From Alistipes sp. (GTDB lineage Bacteria > Bacteroidota > Bacteroidia > Bacteroidales > Rikenellaceae), in assembly GCA_017465605.1 (NCBI GenBank), contig JAFTVW010000007.1, positions 124,001 to 188,000 on the forward strand: DNA of 64,000 nt. Reading direction: 5' to 3'. The notes beneath the pieces are model-generated. The model ran no database searches and was not told the origin of the DNA. It saw only the letters and a program-made list of their open reading frames with translations. The translations under genes and the position numbers were made by a program. Positions 32,392-42,149 of the stretch are shown here, in pieces; positions within the stretch are counted from its first letter, which is position 1; each line of letters opens with the position of its first letter.

Positions 32392-33837
32392 TTAACCAAC
32401 CGAGCCTTCCAAGCTCAAAGCCAGCAACTTCTGTGCTTCAACCGCAAACTCCATAGGGAGTTTAGCCAACACCTCGCGAGCATAGCCATTAACAATCAGG
32501 CCCACAGCATCTTCCGTTGAAAGACCACGCTGATTGCAATAGAAAAGCTGCTCCTCGGAAATCTTCGACGTTGTAGCCTCGTGTTCCAACACAGCCGTTG
32601 GATTGTGTGAATCAATTTCAGGGAATGTGTGCGCACCACACTTATCTCCGATAAGCAACGAATCACATTGAGAATAATTACGGGCATTCTCAGCACCTTT
32701 TGCAACTCTCACCAATCCTCGATATGCGTTTTGACTACGACCAGCCGAAATACCCTTCGAAACAATACGGCTGCGGGTGTTGCGACCTATGTGAATCATC
32801 TTTGTACCCGTATCGGCTTGTTGGAAATTATTGGTCATTGCCACCGAATAGAACTCGCCTACTGAGTTATCGCCCAACAACACACAGCTTGGGTATTTCC
32901 AAGTGATAGCCGAGCCTGTTTCAACCTGAGTCCACGACAAACGGCCATTCTCGCGGCACAATCCTCGCTTTGTAACGAAGTTATAGATACCACCCTTGCC
33001 CTCTTTGTCACCCGGATACCAATTCTGTACAGTTGAATACTTGACCTCTGCACTCTTCTCAACGACAATTTCAACCACAGCAGCGTGCAATTGATTCTCA
33101 TCACGACGTGGAGCAGTACAACCCTCCAAATAGCTCACATAAGCACCCTCATCGGCCACAAGCAGCGTGCGCTCAAACTGGCCCGTACCTTCGGCATTAA
33201 TTCTAAAATATGTCGAAAGTTCCATCGGGCAACGTACTCCTTTGGGGATATAACAGAACGAGCCATCAGAAAAAACAGCAGCATTCAGTGCAGCGTAGAA
33301 ATTATCGGTGTAAGGCACAACCGTACCCAGATACTTCTTAACCAATTCGGGATACTCTCTGATTGCCTCCGATATAGAGCAGAATATAATGCCCATATCG
33401 GCCAACGTCTCACGAAAAGTTGTTTTGACCGACACAGAATCCATAACTGCATCTACTGCAACACCAGCCAATGCCATCTGCTCCTCCAATGGAATACCCA
33501 ACTTATCAAACGTACGTTTCAACTCTGGGTCAACCTCGTCCATCGAGCCGAGTTTCTTTTTAGGCTTTGGGGCTGCATAATAGATTATATCTTGAAAATC
33601 TATTTCGGGAATATCCAGATGCGCCCACTTAGGGTGCTTCATAGTAAGCCAATGGCGATAAGCTTTCAATCGACGTTCCAGCATCCACTCTGGCTCTTGC
33701 TTCTTTGCCGAAATTAAGCGAATCACATCTTCATTGAGGCCCTTACCAATGGTTTCGGTCTCAATATCAGATGTGAATCCATACTTATATTCGCCTTGCT
33801 CGAAGTTATCTAATATCTCTTTATCTTTTTCTGCCAT
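32392..33837 (-). CDS. sufB: Fe-S assembly scaffold SufB
   Basis: A 481-residue scaffold protein on which Fe-S clusters are built. The conserved stretches [40 protein letters not shown] and [20 protein letters not shown] are visible, and the C-terminus matches SufC-binding homologues. The start at 33837 (MAEKDKEIL) is preferred to an in-frame upstream codon. A -7 element, TATTTTTG on the minus strand, is at 33859-33866 and would give a very short leader. It is the first gene of sufBCDS. Confidence 0.96.
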   Translation of the reverse strand: MAEKDKEILDNFEQGEYKYGFTSDIETETIGKGLNEDVIRLISAKKQEPEWMLERRLKAYRHWLTMKHPKWAHLDIPEIDFQDIIYYAAPKPKKKLGSMDEVDPELKRTFDKLGIPLEEQMALAGVAVDAVMDSVSVKTTFRETLADMGIIFCSISEAIREYPELVKKYLGTVVPYTDNFYAALNAAVFSDGSFCYIPKGVRCPMELSTYFRINAEGTGQFERTLLVADEGAYVSYLEGCTAPRRDENQLHAAVVEIVVEKSAEVKYSTVQNWYPGDKEGKGGIYNFVTKRGLCRENGRLSWTQVETGSAITWKYPSCVLLGDNSVGEFYSVAMTNNFQQADTGTKMIHIGRNTRSRIVSKGISAGRSQNAYRGLVRVAKGAENARNYSQCDSLLIGDKCGAHTFPEIDSHNPTAVLEHEATTSKISEEQLFYCNQRGLSTEDAVGLIVNGYAREVLAKLPMEFAVEAQKLLALSLEGSVG

Positions 33838-33938
33838 AACAATTGCGATAATTGCCCACAAAAATACAAAAAATAATTGACAATTCTATGCTCAACTGAC
33901 TATTTACATATCAATTTACTTACCAATCTGTTAAACAC

Positions 33939-33971
33939 ATAGGGGATACACCATTAAGGCATATCCCCTAT
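33939..33971 (-). terminator. Hairpin after the serine hydrolase gene
   Basis: ATAGGGGATA (33939-33948) pairs with TATCCCCTAT (33962-33971). The tail on the minus strand is only weakly T-rich. Confidence 0.55.
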
Positions 33972-33996
33972 AATCACTTTATATTGAAAGAATCAA

Positions 33997-35244
33997 CTAT
34001 TTGCTCGACCCAATTCGGCCTGTATATGCATCTACACCAGATGCATCAAATGGCTGAGCAAAGAACTTCTCGGCAGCTTTACTAACCTCTTTGTTCCAGG
34101 GCTGAGGGCCTCCTGCGCATTGGATTACCCATAGTTTCAACTGTTTCTTATGCCAATTGACCATACAGTTAGTACCCCAAGCACCACCGTGACCAAACCA
34201 AGCATTCTCGTTATCATTAACCGGAGCAGTCAAACCAAGCGAATAACCTCCCATATTCTTAGGACGAGTTGAACAAGCAAGAATAGTCTTAACGGTCTCC
34301 TCTTTAAGAATACGCACACCATTATCACCCACACCCAAATTCATCAACATCTTGTAGAATTTAAGCTGGTCAGCCGCTGTGGTCCACAAACCCGCTCCCG
34401 CAGATGGAAAGACGTGAGAGTCATTGTAAGGACGCTGCTGCCACGCCATCTCTTCAACCCATTCAGCAGGTGCATCGTTTTTGAAAGCATACAACTCAAT
34501 CTTCTTTTTGAGTTGCTTATCAGTAGGCCAAAACCAAGTAGATTTCATTCCAAGTGGGTCTAACACCTCTTGTTTGAGATAATCCTCCCACTTCATACCA
34601 GTCACCACCTCTACGATTGCAGCACCAATATCAATACCTGTGTTTGAATACAATTCACGCGTGCCGGGTTCAAACATAATAGGAGAACCAGCCGCAACAG
34701 CAGCCACCTGACGCAAAGGAGCACCTCCGCTCCAACCTCCACCACGCACGTCGTTACGTTTTACACTCGCCTCAAACGGGAAACCGCCCGTGTGATTGAG
34801 CACCATACGAACTGTAAGTGTATTCTTTGCTTTATGCAGAGTCTTAACACCATCTTTATTGGATACTTGCACCCACAACTCCTTGAACTCGGGCAAATAT
34901 TTTGAAACAGGGTCATCGAGCGAGATTTTACCCTCCTCGACCAGTTTAGCAATTGTTACGCCACAAAAACCCTTTGTCTGAGAGCATTGCATAAATACAT
35001 TATCCAACTTAATGGGGCGTTTTGCCGCCACATCGGCATATCCCACGCAACAAGTCTCCTGCACGCCATCTTTGTAGAACACACTGATAGCACCCGACAA
35101 CTGCCCCTTATCAACATAGGGTTGCAAAGCCTCCTGCGCATAAGTAGTTTTAGAATCCTGAACCTTCTTCTGTGCTGTCGCCGTTAAACTAAATGCCGCT
35201 ACCATAACGACAAGTGCGCACACAAATTTTATCATTCTTTTCAT
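33997..35244 (-). CDS. Secreted serine hydrolase, beta-lactamase/PBP-like fold
   Basis: A 415-residue class C beta-lactamase-related (AmpH/esterase-like) enzyme with a signal peptide (MKRMIKFVCALVVMVAAFSLTATA). The catalytic S-x-x-K is in MQCSQTKGFCG, followed by KLVEEGKISLDDPVSKYLPEF. The tyrosine motif is in LYSNTGIDIGAAIVE and the third motif region is FGHGGAWGT. Family members include esterases, D-aminopeptidases and peptidoglycan hydrolases as well as beta-lactamases. I see nothing showing beta-lactam resistance. It follows the HGSNAT-like acyltransferase gene by 68 bases on the same strand. Confidence 0.87.
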   Translation of the reverse strand: MKRMIKFVCALVVMVAAFSLTATAQKKVQDSKTTYAQEALQPYVDKGQLSGAISVFYKDGVQETCCVGYADVAAKRPIKLDNVFMQCSQTKGFCGVTIAKLVEEGKISLDDPVSKYLPEFKELWVQVSNKDGVKTLHKAKNTLTVRMVLNHTGGFPFEASVKRNDVRGGGWSGGAPLRQVAAVAAGSPIMFEPGTRELYSNTGIDIGAAIVEVVTGMKWEDYLKQEVLDPLGMKSTWFWPTDKQLKKKIELYAFKNDAPAEWVEEMAWQQRPYNDSHVFPSAGAGLWTTAADQLKFYKMLMNLGVGDNGVRILKEETVKTILACSTRPKNMGGYSLGLTAPVNDNENAWFGHGGAWGTNCMVNWHKKQLKLWVIQCAGGPQPWNKEVSKAAEKFFAQPFDASGVDAYTGRIGSSK

Positions 35245-35312
35245 ATTCCGAACATCATTTATTTGACATAGGTTAGCATATAAGAAGTAAGTAAAACAAA
35301 TCTTAAATTGCT

Positions 35313-36425
35313 CTAAATCTTCAAGAAAGTCTTTTTACGATACAAGAAATAGAGGAACAGCCAGCTAACCAATATATAACCGAATGAGTTAATCACAGCA
35401 GCCCAACCCTCAGGACACATTCCTGCTACACCGCCGAAGAAGAAACGAGAGATTCCACTAAATCCGATAATACGTTGAGCCATATAAATTGTAATCGAGT
35501 TCATACCAACCACACGGAAAATCAAAGTCCACTTCTGCCAGCCACGCACATCAACAAGGTAGTAGAACAGAGCCATCATAGCCAACGAGTATGCACCAAC
35601 GGCGCAAACAAAAGTGCTTGACCACAACATCTTATTGATTGGATTAAAACCGCAAGCCGCAGCAGCCACGATAGCCAACACAACTGCACCACCCAACATA
35701 TACAAAGTCTTACGATTGCCCGATATCTTCTCATTTGGCACACGAATCAACTCTCCTGTAAACATACCAAGCGACGCTGTAACAATAGCAGGCAGAGTTG
35801 AGAACAAACCTTCGGGATCAAATGTATTATTACCGTAAATCAACTTTCCGGGCATAAACAGACGGTCAATATAGCCTACCAAACAACCCTCGCGGCTCAA
35901 TGGGTCAGCACCGGGAACATCGGGCGCACCCACATAACGCGAAATAATTGCATATCCCACTAAAATCGCAACCGAGATAGCTGCTCGTGAACGTACCCCC
36001 AAATTAATAAACAACAATGCTGCAAACATCCAAGCCAAACCAATTCGGCCCAACACACTTGCAACACGAAGGTTCTCAAAATCGAGCTTAAACAAACCGT
36101 TGTAAATCATTCCGAACAACACAAGCAATGCTCCTCGACGAATTATCTTCCAATAAATTGCGCCTCTCGAAGCTCCTGCATCGAGTTGTTTTGCATAAGA
36201 GAATGGGAACGACACTCCCGCCAAAAAGAGGAATAGAGGGAAGATTGTATCGTGGTGGCGCAAACCATTCCACGAAACGTGGCTCATCTGCTCTGAGAGC
36301 ATCTCTGAAAATCCCCCTGGGAACAGAGCACAGAGATTGACTATAAGACCAGACAATCCCATAATAAAAAACATGTCAAATCCACGCAACGTGTCAAGTG
36401 ACATCAAACGTTCATTGTTTTTCAT
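35313..36425 (-). CDS. Membrane acyltransferase, HGSNAT/NagX-like (DUF5009 type)
   Basis: A 370-residue inner-membrane protein with about ten helices. It opens with LMSLDTLRGFDMFFIMGLSG, the R-G-D/F-D-M pattern of the heparan-alpha-glucosaminide N-acetyltransferase-like family, and has the conserved HHDTIFPLFLFLAGVSFPFSYAK. Such proteins are thought to acetylate amino sugars at the membrane using cytoplasmic acetyl-CoA. The gene precedes the secreted serine hydrolase on the same strand. A candidate -7 element lies at 36586-36593 on the minus strand. The 444-base gap 36426-36869 is otherwise AT-rich, holding this and the tRNA promoter. Confidence 0.85.
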   Translation of the reverse strand: MKNNERLMSLDTLRGFDMFFIMGLSGLIVNLCALFPGGFSEMLSEQMSHVSWNGLRHHDTIFPLFLFLAGVSFPFSYAKQLDAGASRGAIYWKIIRRGALLVLFGMIYNGLFKLDFENLRVASVLGRIGLAWMFAALLFINLGVRSRAAISVAILVGYAIISRYVGAPDVPGADPLSREGCLVGYIDRLFMPGKLIYGNNTFDPEGLFSTLPAIVTASLGMFTGELIRVPNEKISGNRKTLYMLGGAVVLAIVAAAACGFNPINKMLWSSTFVCAVGAYSLAMMALFYYLVDVRGWQKWTLIFRVVGMNSITIYMAQRIIGFSGISRFFFGGVAGMCPEGWAAVINSFGYILVSWLFLYFLYRKKTFLKI

Positions 36426-36802
36426 ATTATTTATAGTTTAGTATTGTTAGCAATTCGGTTCAGTGCCTTAGCTTCGATATTGGCAATGTAGCGCATAATT
36501 CATTCGCAAACTCATTTTCAAAGTTATCTATTTGCGTCTTACACACGTTATGCGCACATCACGTTCTCAACACTAAGGCTGTGTACAAAGATAAAATTAT
36601 TTTTTCAATATCCATATATTATAGGGCAAAATTTGGCCATTATGGAATTTTACACCCAAGAATAACTATATGTTTGTGGCATCAAACAACCTTATTTCAT
36701 TTACCAGCTACACCGCCTTTATACTAATCTTACGAATGTTCGCTCTCGAAAACTAATAACGTCAATAAAATATGTAAAAAATTAAAAAAATTACTCTCTA
36801 CA

Positions 36803-36834
36803 TTTGGCACTATCGTTTTTTTTGCATACATTTG
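36803..36834 (+). promoter_or_regulatory. Canonical Bacteroidota promoter of tRNA-Ser
   Basis: TTTG (36803-36806), exactly 20 bases, then TACATTTG (36827-36834). The mature tRNA begins 35 bases beyond the -7 element. Confidence 0.8.
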
Positions 36835-36869
36835 CACCACTCTTAGCAATAAGATTGGAAGGAGTGTTT

Positions 36870-36957
36870 GGAAGGATGGGTGAGTGGCTGAAACCACCAG
36901 TTTGCTAAACTGACGTACTCGATTAGGGTACCGGGGGTTCGAATCCCCCTCCTTCCG
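36870..36957 (+). tRNA. tRNA-Ser(GCT)
   Basis: An 88-base class II tRNA. Acceptor stem GGAAGGA pairs with TCCTTCC, the discriminator is G and no CCA is encoded. The anticodon loop TTGCTAA gives anticodon GCT, reading AGC and AGT. A long variable arm (ACGTACTCGATTAGGGTACC) and a T-arm with GGTTCGAATCC follow. Confidence 0.97.
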
Positions 36958-37022
36958 CCCAATGATGGCGTTTCAACATTATTGGCGGTTGCTACAACCG
37001 AGGTTTATTTTAGGGTAAAAGG

Positions 37023-37061
37023 AATTACCGAGAAGTCGTTAGATTTTTCGGTAATTTTTTT
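37023..37061 (+). terminator. Intrinsic terminator downstream of tRNA-Ser
   Basis: AATTACCGA pairs with TCGGTAATT (37048-37056) followed by T. About 65 bases after the tRNA. Confidence 0.7.
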
Positions 37062-37104
37062 GTATATATTCCGCAGCACCCCACCCCTATACTGTAAGAA
37101 AAGA

Positions 37105-37143
37105 AAAAGAGTAGCTTCCCCACGCCGGGTTAACTACTCTTTT
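37105..37143. terminator. Terminator after the lytic transglycosylase gene
   Basis: AAAAGAGTAG (37105-37114) pairs with CTACTCTTTT (37134-37143). A/T runs on both sides allow use on either strand; it suits the leftward gene ending at 37164. Confidence 0.7.
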
Positions 37144-37163
37144 CAACTAGTACAACGATTCCC

Positions 37164-37877
37164 CTACTGCGTAATCATCTTGCAATAGATGTCGTAACGT
37201 TTCATAACCTCTCTTACATAAGCCTCAGTCTGGCGACTACCTGTAAATTTACCATATTTTACAAGTTCGCTCTCATAGACCGCAGGATCTGCCTTCTGCT
37301 TCAAATAACGAGCAACAACCTCCCACGAATTGGGATTTTCACCATTGCTTTTAGCCAAACGACGTGCATCGGACACGTGACCGATTCCACCATTATAACA
37401 AGCTAAAATAATGCTCATACGGTCGTTCAGCGGTGTTGAAGGCGAAATTTTCAATGTGGCATCAATCTTACTCAGGAGTTTACCCGCCAAACGGATATTA
37501 GTCTCTGGGTCGGCCAAATGCTCCTTAGCCACATTAAACTGTTTACCAACGATTGGCATCACTTGCATAATTCCTACTGCGCCTTGCTTTGATATTAGCC
37601 CGTGTTGAAAACGTGACTCATTATATGCAATAGCACTCATCAATCGCCAATCTTGGCCCTCTTCTTTGCCGATGCGTTGCATCATCTCGTCATACATCGA
37701 GATAACCCACTCATCTACCACATCGGTCGTGTCTGTCGCTATCTCAGCGACCATACCTGATTCCTGTACATCTGCTACGGTTGACACATTGGCCAACTCT
37801 TCATCAAAGATGTTGGAACCCCAAAAAGTTACTAATACGATAAGAACAATCGAAAGTAATGTTGTCTTTTTTGACAT
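37164..37877 (-). CDS. Lytic transglycosylase (MltF/Slt-like)
   Basis: A 237-residue envelope protein with an N-terminal membrane anchor (TTLLSIVLIVLVTFWGSNIF). Its Slt-type lysozyme-like domain shows the catalytic glutamate in SAIAYNESRFQHG, then GAVGIMQVMP, and YNGGIGHVSDARRLA. It cleaves peptidoglycan glycan strands to make 1,6-anhydromuramyl ends. The ATG at 37877 begins the membrane anchor; the longer upstream reading overlaps the porin gene end and is not conserved. It lies 43 bases after the porin gene, so the two are likely cotranscribed. Confidence 0.9.
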   Translation of the reverse strand: MSKKTTLLSIVLIVLVTFWGSNIFDEELANVSTVADVQESGMVAEIATDTTDVVDEWVISMYDEMMQRIGKEEGQDWRLMSAIAYNESRFQHGLISKQGAVGIMQVMPIVGKQFNVAKEHLADPETNIRLAGKLLSKIDATLKISPSTPLNDRMSIILACYNGGIGHVSDARRLAKSNGENPNSWEVVARYLKQKADPAVYESELVKYGKFTGSRQTEAYVREVMKRYDIYCKMITQ

Positions 37878-37920
37878 AAATTTGTGTTTTGCGGGCAGTT
37901 CACACCGAGCAATACACCAC

Positions 37921-40056
37921 CTAATCATAGAATCCCCAAGAGATACCCATCTTAAACATTCCCGGATTCTGCGGATAACCCGCCACCGTGAGATATTGTC
38001 CGTTACCAAACAGGTCATAATTGACGTGCTGATACTTCAAGAAGATGCGCATTCGTTTCCACTTAGCTGCAACATAAGCATCGAGATAGGGGTAATTTCC
38101 CACCTCATATTCGCGCTGGTTGTAGAAGACTGCCAATGCGGGATTGTACGACGGAGCATAGAAACTCGTATTAAATCGTGCGTCAATACCGATTTGCAAT
38201 CTGAGTACCTCTTTCTTCTGTACCCAACATTCATAGTAGTACGAAAGATAGGCACTACCCAAGGGAACGGGAATAACTTCCTGATTGGTGCTCCATTGCA
38301 TCAATACCCTATGGTCAAAATGAAATCCGCCTACACGGAAATCTTTGCGAGCATACAGACTCGTCAGGCTAATGGAAGCATCGGATTGTGACACTCGGCT
38401 CTCAGGGTCATAGTAGATTTTATTCGACACTACGCCTTGCCATAATCCAACCTCCAACGCCCAATCTGGAACTTCAAGCGATACTTCCAAACGAGTCTCA
38501 TTCTCCTTATCGAAGGAGTTGAACCACACATAGTGGTTCGAGAATAAGTTCTCCTGCCAATACGAAGCCGACTGCTTTGTCTGCGAGAATCGGCCTGTCA
38601 GGATAACGGGGTGATTACGAAACTCTGCCGACAACGACAAATGTGCATTGAGGGCAAAATCTCCACTTCTGTAACCCGACGGGTGGAACCTTACATCGGC
38701 TCCCCAATCGACATATCTTTTTATCTTTCCGCTTACTGCGCCATAGGCATACCAAGCGGTCTTTTTATCAACATTATACTTACCTGAGATATAATTATCC
38801 ATTGCCAGCTGAGCATAACCATAGGCATCGATTCCGATACCTCCTCCCAATCGACCGACGGCACCATTTCTATCCCAAGGCTGCGCCTCGACAAAGAACT
38901 TATTGGTGATTACGCGCTCACGAATCGAATCTCTCGATTGCGTGGGTGAGATATACCAATTATCATAATATACATCTTCCGTAGGCACATATTCACCTTT
39001 GTCGTTTTTGTCGCCACGCTCATTCCTAAACGTGTCGTATTTATCTTTATATAACTTACTCCACGCATTATATTCAAAAATGTGGCCAACATAGACTGCC
39101 GAAAGACCGGCAATCGAATAATCGTAATCGGTGACAGGCTCCAACGGTATAGCATAAGCCTGCTTAACAAAAAACGAATTGTTGCGATATGAGTTTTCTG
39201 CCTCTGCTCCCGCCAACTTCATCGGCACTCCCGATGGGTGGTCGAAAATAGTATCAGCCACAGCCCAAAGGCCAACCGCTCCACCATTCTCACGCTGTTT
39301 GATACGGTTGTTGATATACGCTGCGTGAATAGAGTATCTTTTACCCGTATGCGAGAATGCAGCCGACAAATTATGATTCGACGTACGCTGCCAATCATAC
39401 AAGCCCTTTGTTCCGCGAGCTTTGTAGTTCACGTTAAAGGCTGTTGTAGGCGACACGTTGTGAGCCATCGTAATCTCAAAATGCTCCTCACGGTAACGTT
39501 TCTGCCCCGACTCCAAAAACATAAAATTCAAATAAGGTGTCTTCGAGTTATAAAAAGGCACATTATCCATACGGTATGTGTAAGAGTCGTACGACTGCGA
39601 AAACTCAAAGTCGGGCGAATTGGGACGCTCAAAATAGTTGAACGGAAGGGTTGACTGACCCAAACCTCCCAAAGTCATATCACCCACGCCTTTACGGAAA
39701 TAGGGGTAATCAATTCTCCAATCTGTAACAAGCGTATCGAGCGTACCAATCTCAACATCGTTCATATCGCGGTCAACGGTCCACATAAAATTGGGCCACG
39801 CACGCACAGAATCGTTGAAATAGTAAGATTCAAGAGGTTTGCGGATTTTTCGCACCTTAGTTGAATCTTTCTCTTCGTTTTGCTCCTCGCCGTCAGATGT
39901 ATCATAAGGATTTGTTCCTCCAAGACCGATATTTTGGCCTTGACGCTGAGCGCGAGCGAGTGCTGCTGCATCAATTTGCGCATACAACGGAGCCGACAAC
40001 ACTGAAAGCATCAGCATCGCCACCAAAAACACCCATATACGCAAATCAAATCTCAT
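37921..40056 (-). CDS. Putative porin (Bacteroidota Porin_10 type)
   Basis: A 711-residue outer-membrane protein with a signal peptide (MRFDLRIWVFLVAMLMLSVLSAPLYAQ). A charged linker at about residues 45-70 (GEEQNEEKDSTKVRKIRK) precedes a long beta-barrel with alternating aromatic strands and an aromatic C-terminus (KMGISWGFYD). It matches the large Bacteroidota putative-porin family, including the block ESGQKRYREEHFEITMAHN. The solute is unknown. It is the first gene of a likely pair with the lytic transglycosylase. Confidence 0.85.
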   Translation of the reverse strand: MRFDLRIWVFLVAMLMLSVLSAPLYAQIDAAALARAQRQGQNIGLGGTNPYDTSDGEEQNEEKDSTKVRKIRKPLESYYFNDSVRAWPNFMWTVDRDMNDVEIGTLDTLVTDWRIDYPYFRKGVGDMTLGGLGQSTLPFNYFERPNSPDFEFSQSYDSYTYRMDNVPFYNSKTPYLNFMFLESGQKRYREEHFEITMAHNVSPTTAFNVNYKARGTKGLYDWQRTSNHNLSAAFSHTGKRYSIHAAYINNRIKQRENGGAVGLWAVADTIFDHPSGVPMKLAGAEAENSYRNNSFFVKQAYAIPLEPVTDYDYSIAGLSAVYVGHIFEYNAWSKLYKDKYDTFRNERGDKNDKGEYVPTEDVYYDNWYISPTQSRDSIRERVITNKFFVEAQPWDRNGAVGRLGGGIGIDAYGYAQLAMDNYISGKYNVDKKTAWYAYGAVSGKIKRYVDWGADVRFHPSGYRSGDFALNAHLSLSAEFRNHPVILTGRFSQTKQSASYWQENLFSNHYVWFNSFDKENETRLEVSLEVPDWALEVGLWQGVVSNKIYYDPESRVSQSDASISLTSLYARKDFRVGGFHFDHRVLMQWSTNQEVIPVPLGSAYLSYYYECWVQKKEVLRLQIGIDARFNTSFYAPSYNPALAVFYNQREYEVGNYPYLDAYVAAKWKRMRIFLKYQHVNYDLFGNGQYLTVAGYPQNPGMFKMGISWGFYD

Positions 40057-40100
40057 AACCGTATCCTATTCCTACTATATCAAATCCACTTTATCAAAAA

Positions 40101-40817
40101 CTACTTTTTGCTCATATTTATTATATGACGCACCGAAGAAATCAAAATATAGAGCAGAATAATTCCCGGAACGGCATATTTTGTAAACAAAGCAACTAAA
40201 ACAGCGCACAAAGCAATAAAAGAATAGCGTAGTTCATTGCCCTTCCAGCCAAATCCCTTGAATTTCAAAGCGAACATTCTAATTGGACTAATCAAGCAGT
40301 ATGCCATCACCACAGCAATCAAAAGCACCATCTCTTTGGCAAGAACAAACTCCCCTGCCGCTGCGAGCATCGCTACCGACAAACAGAACAGTCCATTTGC
40401 AGGTGTTGGCAAACCACAGAACTCAGTATGCTGAGTATCGTCGATATTAAATTTCGCCAAACGCAATGCCGAAAATGCTGCAATAATCAGCGTCAAAAAT
40501 CCCAATACCTCAGCCAAAGGCTCCGACATTGCACTAATTTGTGGCATATCGCCATACAAACAATACATTGCTACGGCTGGAACTACTCCAAACGACACCA
40601 TATCGGCCAACGAATCGAGCTCAACACCAAGCGGCGAAGATTGTTTGAGCAGACGAGCTGCAAAGCCGTCGAAAAAATCACACACTGCTGAGGCTACAAC
40701 CAAATAAAAGGCCAATTCGTAATTATGCTGAGTAAGCAATACAATAGCGGCCACAGTACCGCACAAAAGATTGCCGAGAGTCAGCATATTGGGTATCGTA
40801 AAAAGTCTAATTTTCAT
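40101..40817 (-). CDS. pssA: CDP-diacylglycerol-serine O-phosphatidyltransferase
   Basis: A 238-residue inner-membrane enzyme making phosphatidylserine, the precursor of phosphatidylethanolamine. The CDP-alcohol phosphatidyltransferase signature is complete: DFFDGFAARLLKQSSPLGVE, then LDSLAD, fitting D-x2-DG-x2-AR-x8-G-x3-D-x3-D. About seven membrane helices. It is divergent from manC. The stop lies 44 bases to the left of the porin start region on the same strand, so pssA could head that unit. Confidence 0.92.
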   Translation of the reverse strand: MKIRLFTIPNMLTLGNLLCGTVAAIVLLTQHNYELAFYLVVASAVCDFFDGFAARLLKQSSPLGVELDSLADMVSFGVVPAVAMYCLYGDMPQISAMSEPLAEVLGFLTLIIAAFSALRLAKFNIDDTQHTEFCGLPTPANGLFCLSVAMLAAAGEFVLAKEMVLLIAVVMAYCLISPIRMFALKFKGFGWKGNELRYSFIALCAVLVALFTKYAVPGIILLYILISSVRHIINMSKK

Positions 40818-40868
40818 AATTCACTAAAAAATCATCATTTTAAGCCGCAAATTTACGAAAATTATTTA

Positions 40869-40876
40869 TATATTTG
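40869..40876 (+). promoter_or_regulatory. -7 promoter element of manC
   Basis: TATATTTG fits TAnnTTTG and lies about 33 bases before the start codon; no clear -33 TTTG. Confidence 0.45.
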
Positions 40877-40908
40877 TATAATTCTTAACGAAAATATTAC
40901 TTAAACCT

Positions 40909-41982
40909 ATGAATAATAACACTTATTGCGTGATTATGGCGGGTGGAATCGGCACTCGATTCTGGCCAATAAGTCGCCAAGCAACCCCAAAACAATTCCT
41001 CGACATTCTCGGTACGGGCAAATCGTTTATCCGTGCGACATACGAGCGATTCGCTCAGATGATTCCCACCGAGAACTTTATGGTCGTCACAAACCGCAAA
41101 TACAAAGAGCAGGTTTTGGAGCATATTCCAGAGCTAAAAGAGAGTCAGATTTTATGCGAGCCAATGGGTCGCAACACCGCCCCTTGTATCGCTTATGCGG
41201 CCTACACTCTCCAAAAGATAAATCCCGAGGCAAAGATGATCGTTACGCCATCGGATCACCTCATCTTGAATGAGTGTGATTTCCGCTCGGTTATCGGCGA
41301 ATGTATCGACTACGTTGACTCGAATGATGCGCTTATGACTGTGGGTATCAAACCCACCCGACCCGACACCGGATATGGCTACATTCAGACTTCAAGCAAT
41401 ACTTCAATTAGCCGCGTTAAGTGCTTCACAGAGAAGCCGAACCTCGAAATGGCACAGACTTTTATTGAGAGTGGCGAATTCGTTTGGAATGCAGGTATTT
41501 TCATCTGGAAAGTACGTTCAATTATCGATGCTTTCAGCCGTCATTTGCCAGAGCATCACGCGCTCTTCTCGGCCATCGTTGAAGACCTTGCAACCGAGCG
41601 TGAAACAGCAGCAATAGAGGGCGTATTTTCGGAGTGCAAACCCATATCAATCGACTACGGAATTATGGAGAAAGCCGACAACGTTTTCGTAAGATGCGGC
41701 GACTTCGGTTGGAGCGATGTTGGAACGTGGGGCTCGGTGTATCAGCTCTCACGAAAAGATGCATTTGCAAACGCCAAATTGGGTGATGGTTGCTATACAT
41801 ACGCCACCCGCAGTTCGATCGTCTCAATCCCCGAGGGCAAAGTTGCCATTATCAATGGATTGCGCGACTACATTGTGGTTGATACCGACGATGTATTGAT
41901 GATTTGTCCACGTAGCGAGGAGCAGAGCATCAAGAAGTATATCGACGATGTGAAATTCGACAAAGGTGACAAACATATTTAA
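40909..41982 (+). CDS. manC: Mannose-1-phosphate guanylyltransferase
   Basis: A 357-residue nucleotidyltransferase making GDP-mannose from mannose-1-phosphate and GTP. The activation motif is VIMAGGIGTRFWPISRQATPKQ and the conserved catalytic block is CFTEKPNLEMAQTFIESG followed by FVWNAGIFIWK. It lacks the C-terminal isomerase cupin of long bifunctional ManC proteins, in line with the separate manA at 13798-14787. GDP-mannose feeds fucosylated or mannosylated surface glycans in Bacteroidales. Confidence 0.93.
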   Translation: MNNNTYCVIMAGGIGTRFWPISRQATPKQFLDILGTGKSFIRATYERFAQMIPTENFMVVTNRKYKEQVLEHIPELKESQILCEPMGRNTAPCIAYAAYTLQKINPEAKMIVTPSDHLILNECDFRSVIGECIDYVDSNDALMTVGIKPTRPDTGYGYIQTSSNTSISRVKCFTEKPNLEMAQTFIESGEFVWNAGIFIWKVRSIIDAFSRHLPEHHALFSAIVEDLATERETAAIEGVFSECKPISIDYGIMEKADNVFVRCGDFGWSDVGTWGSVYQLSRKDAFANAKLGDGCYTYATRSSIVSIPEGKVAIINGLRDYIVVDTDDVLMICPRSEEQSIKKYIDDVKFDKGDKHI

Positions 41983-42019
41983 CTGATTTTATCATAAATC
42001 GCCAAACACCACTTAAAAA

Positions 42020-42138
42020 GAACGTGTCTAACAAGGTGATTTCTGCGTTACGCTTGCCCTCAAAATGCTCATTTACGCCAAGTAAACTCCGCTTTTTCGG
42101 GTGTCGCAAGCCTTAAAATCCCACTTTTATACACGTTC
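42020..42138 (+). repeat. Diverged copy (C) of the 120-bp palindromic module
   Basis: Ends GAACGTGTCTAACAAGG and TTTTATACACGTTC form terminal inverted repeats. The centre, CTCATTTACGCCAAGTAAAC, folds as a hairpin at the same place as in copies A and B. The sequence has diverged strongly outside the ends while keeping the fold, TCTAACAAGG and the CTTGCCC block. It stands 11 bases before copy A in the same orientation. Confidence 0.7.
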
Positions 42139-42149
42139 AGTAAACAAGG

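Noticed and set aside
36870..36957. tRNA-Ser as an integration site for a genomic island
   Set aside because: No repeat of the tRNA 3' end and no integrase gene were seen within the window; the neighbours are housekeeping genes.
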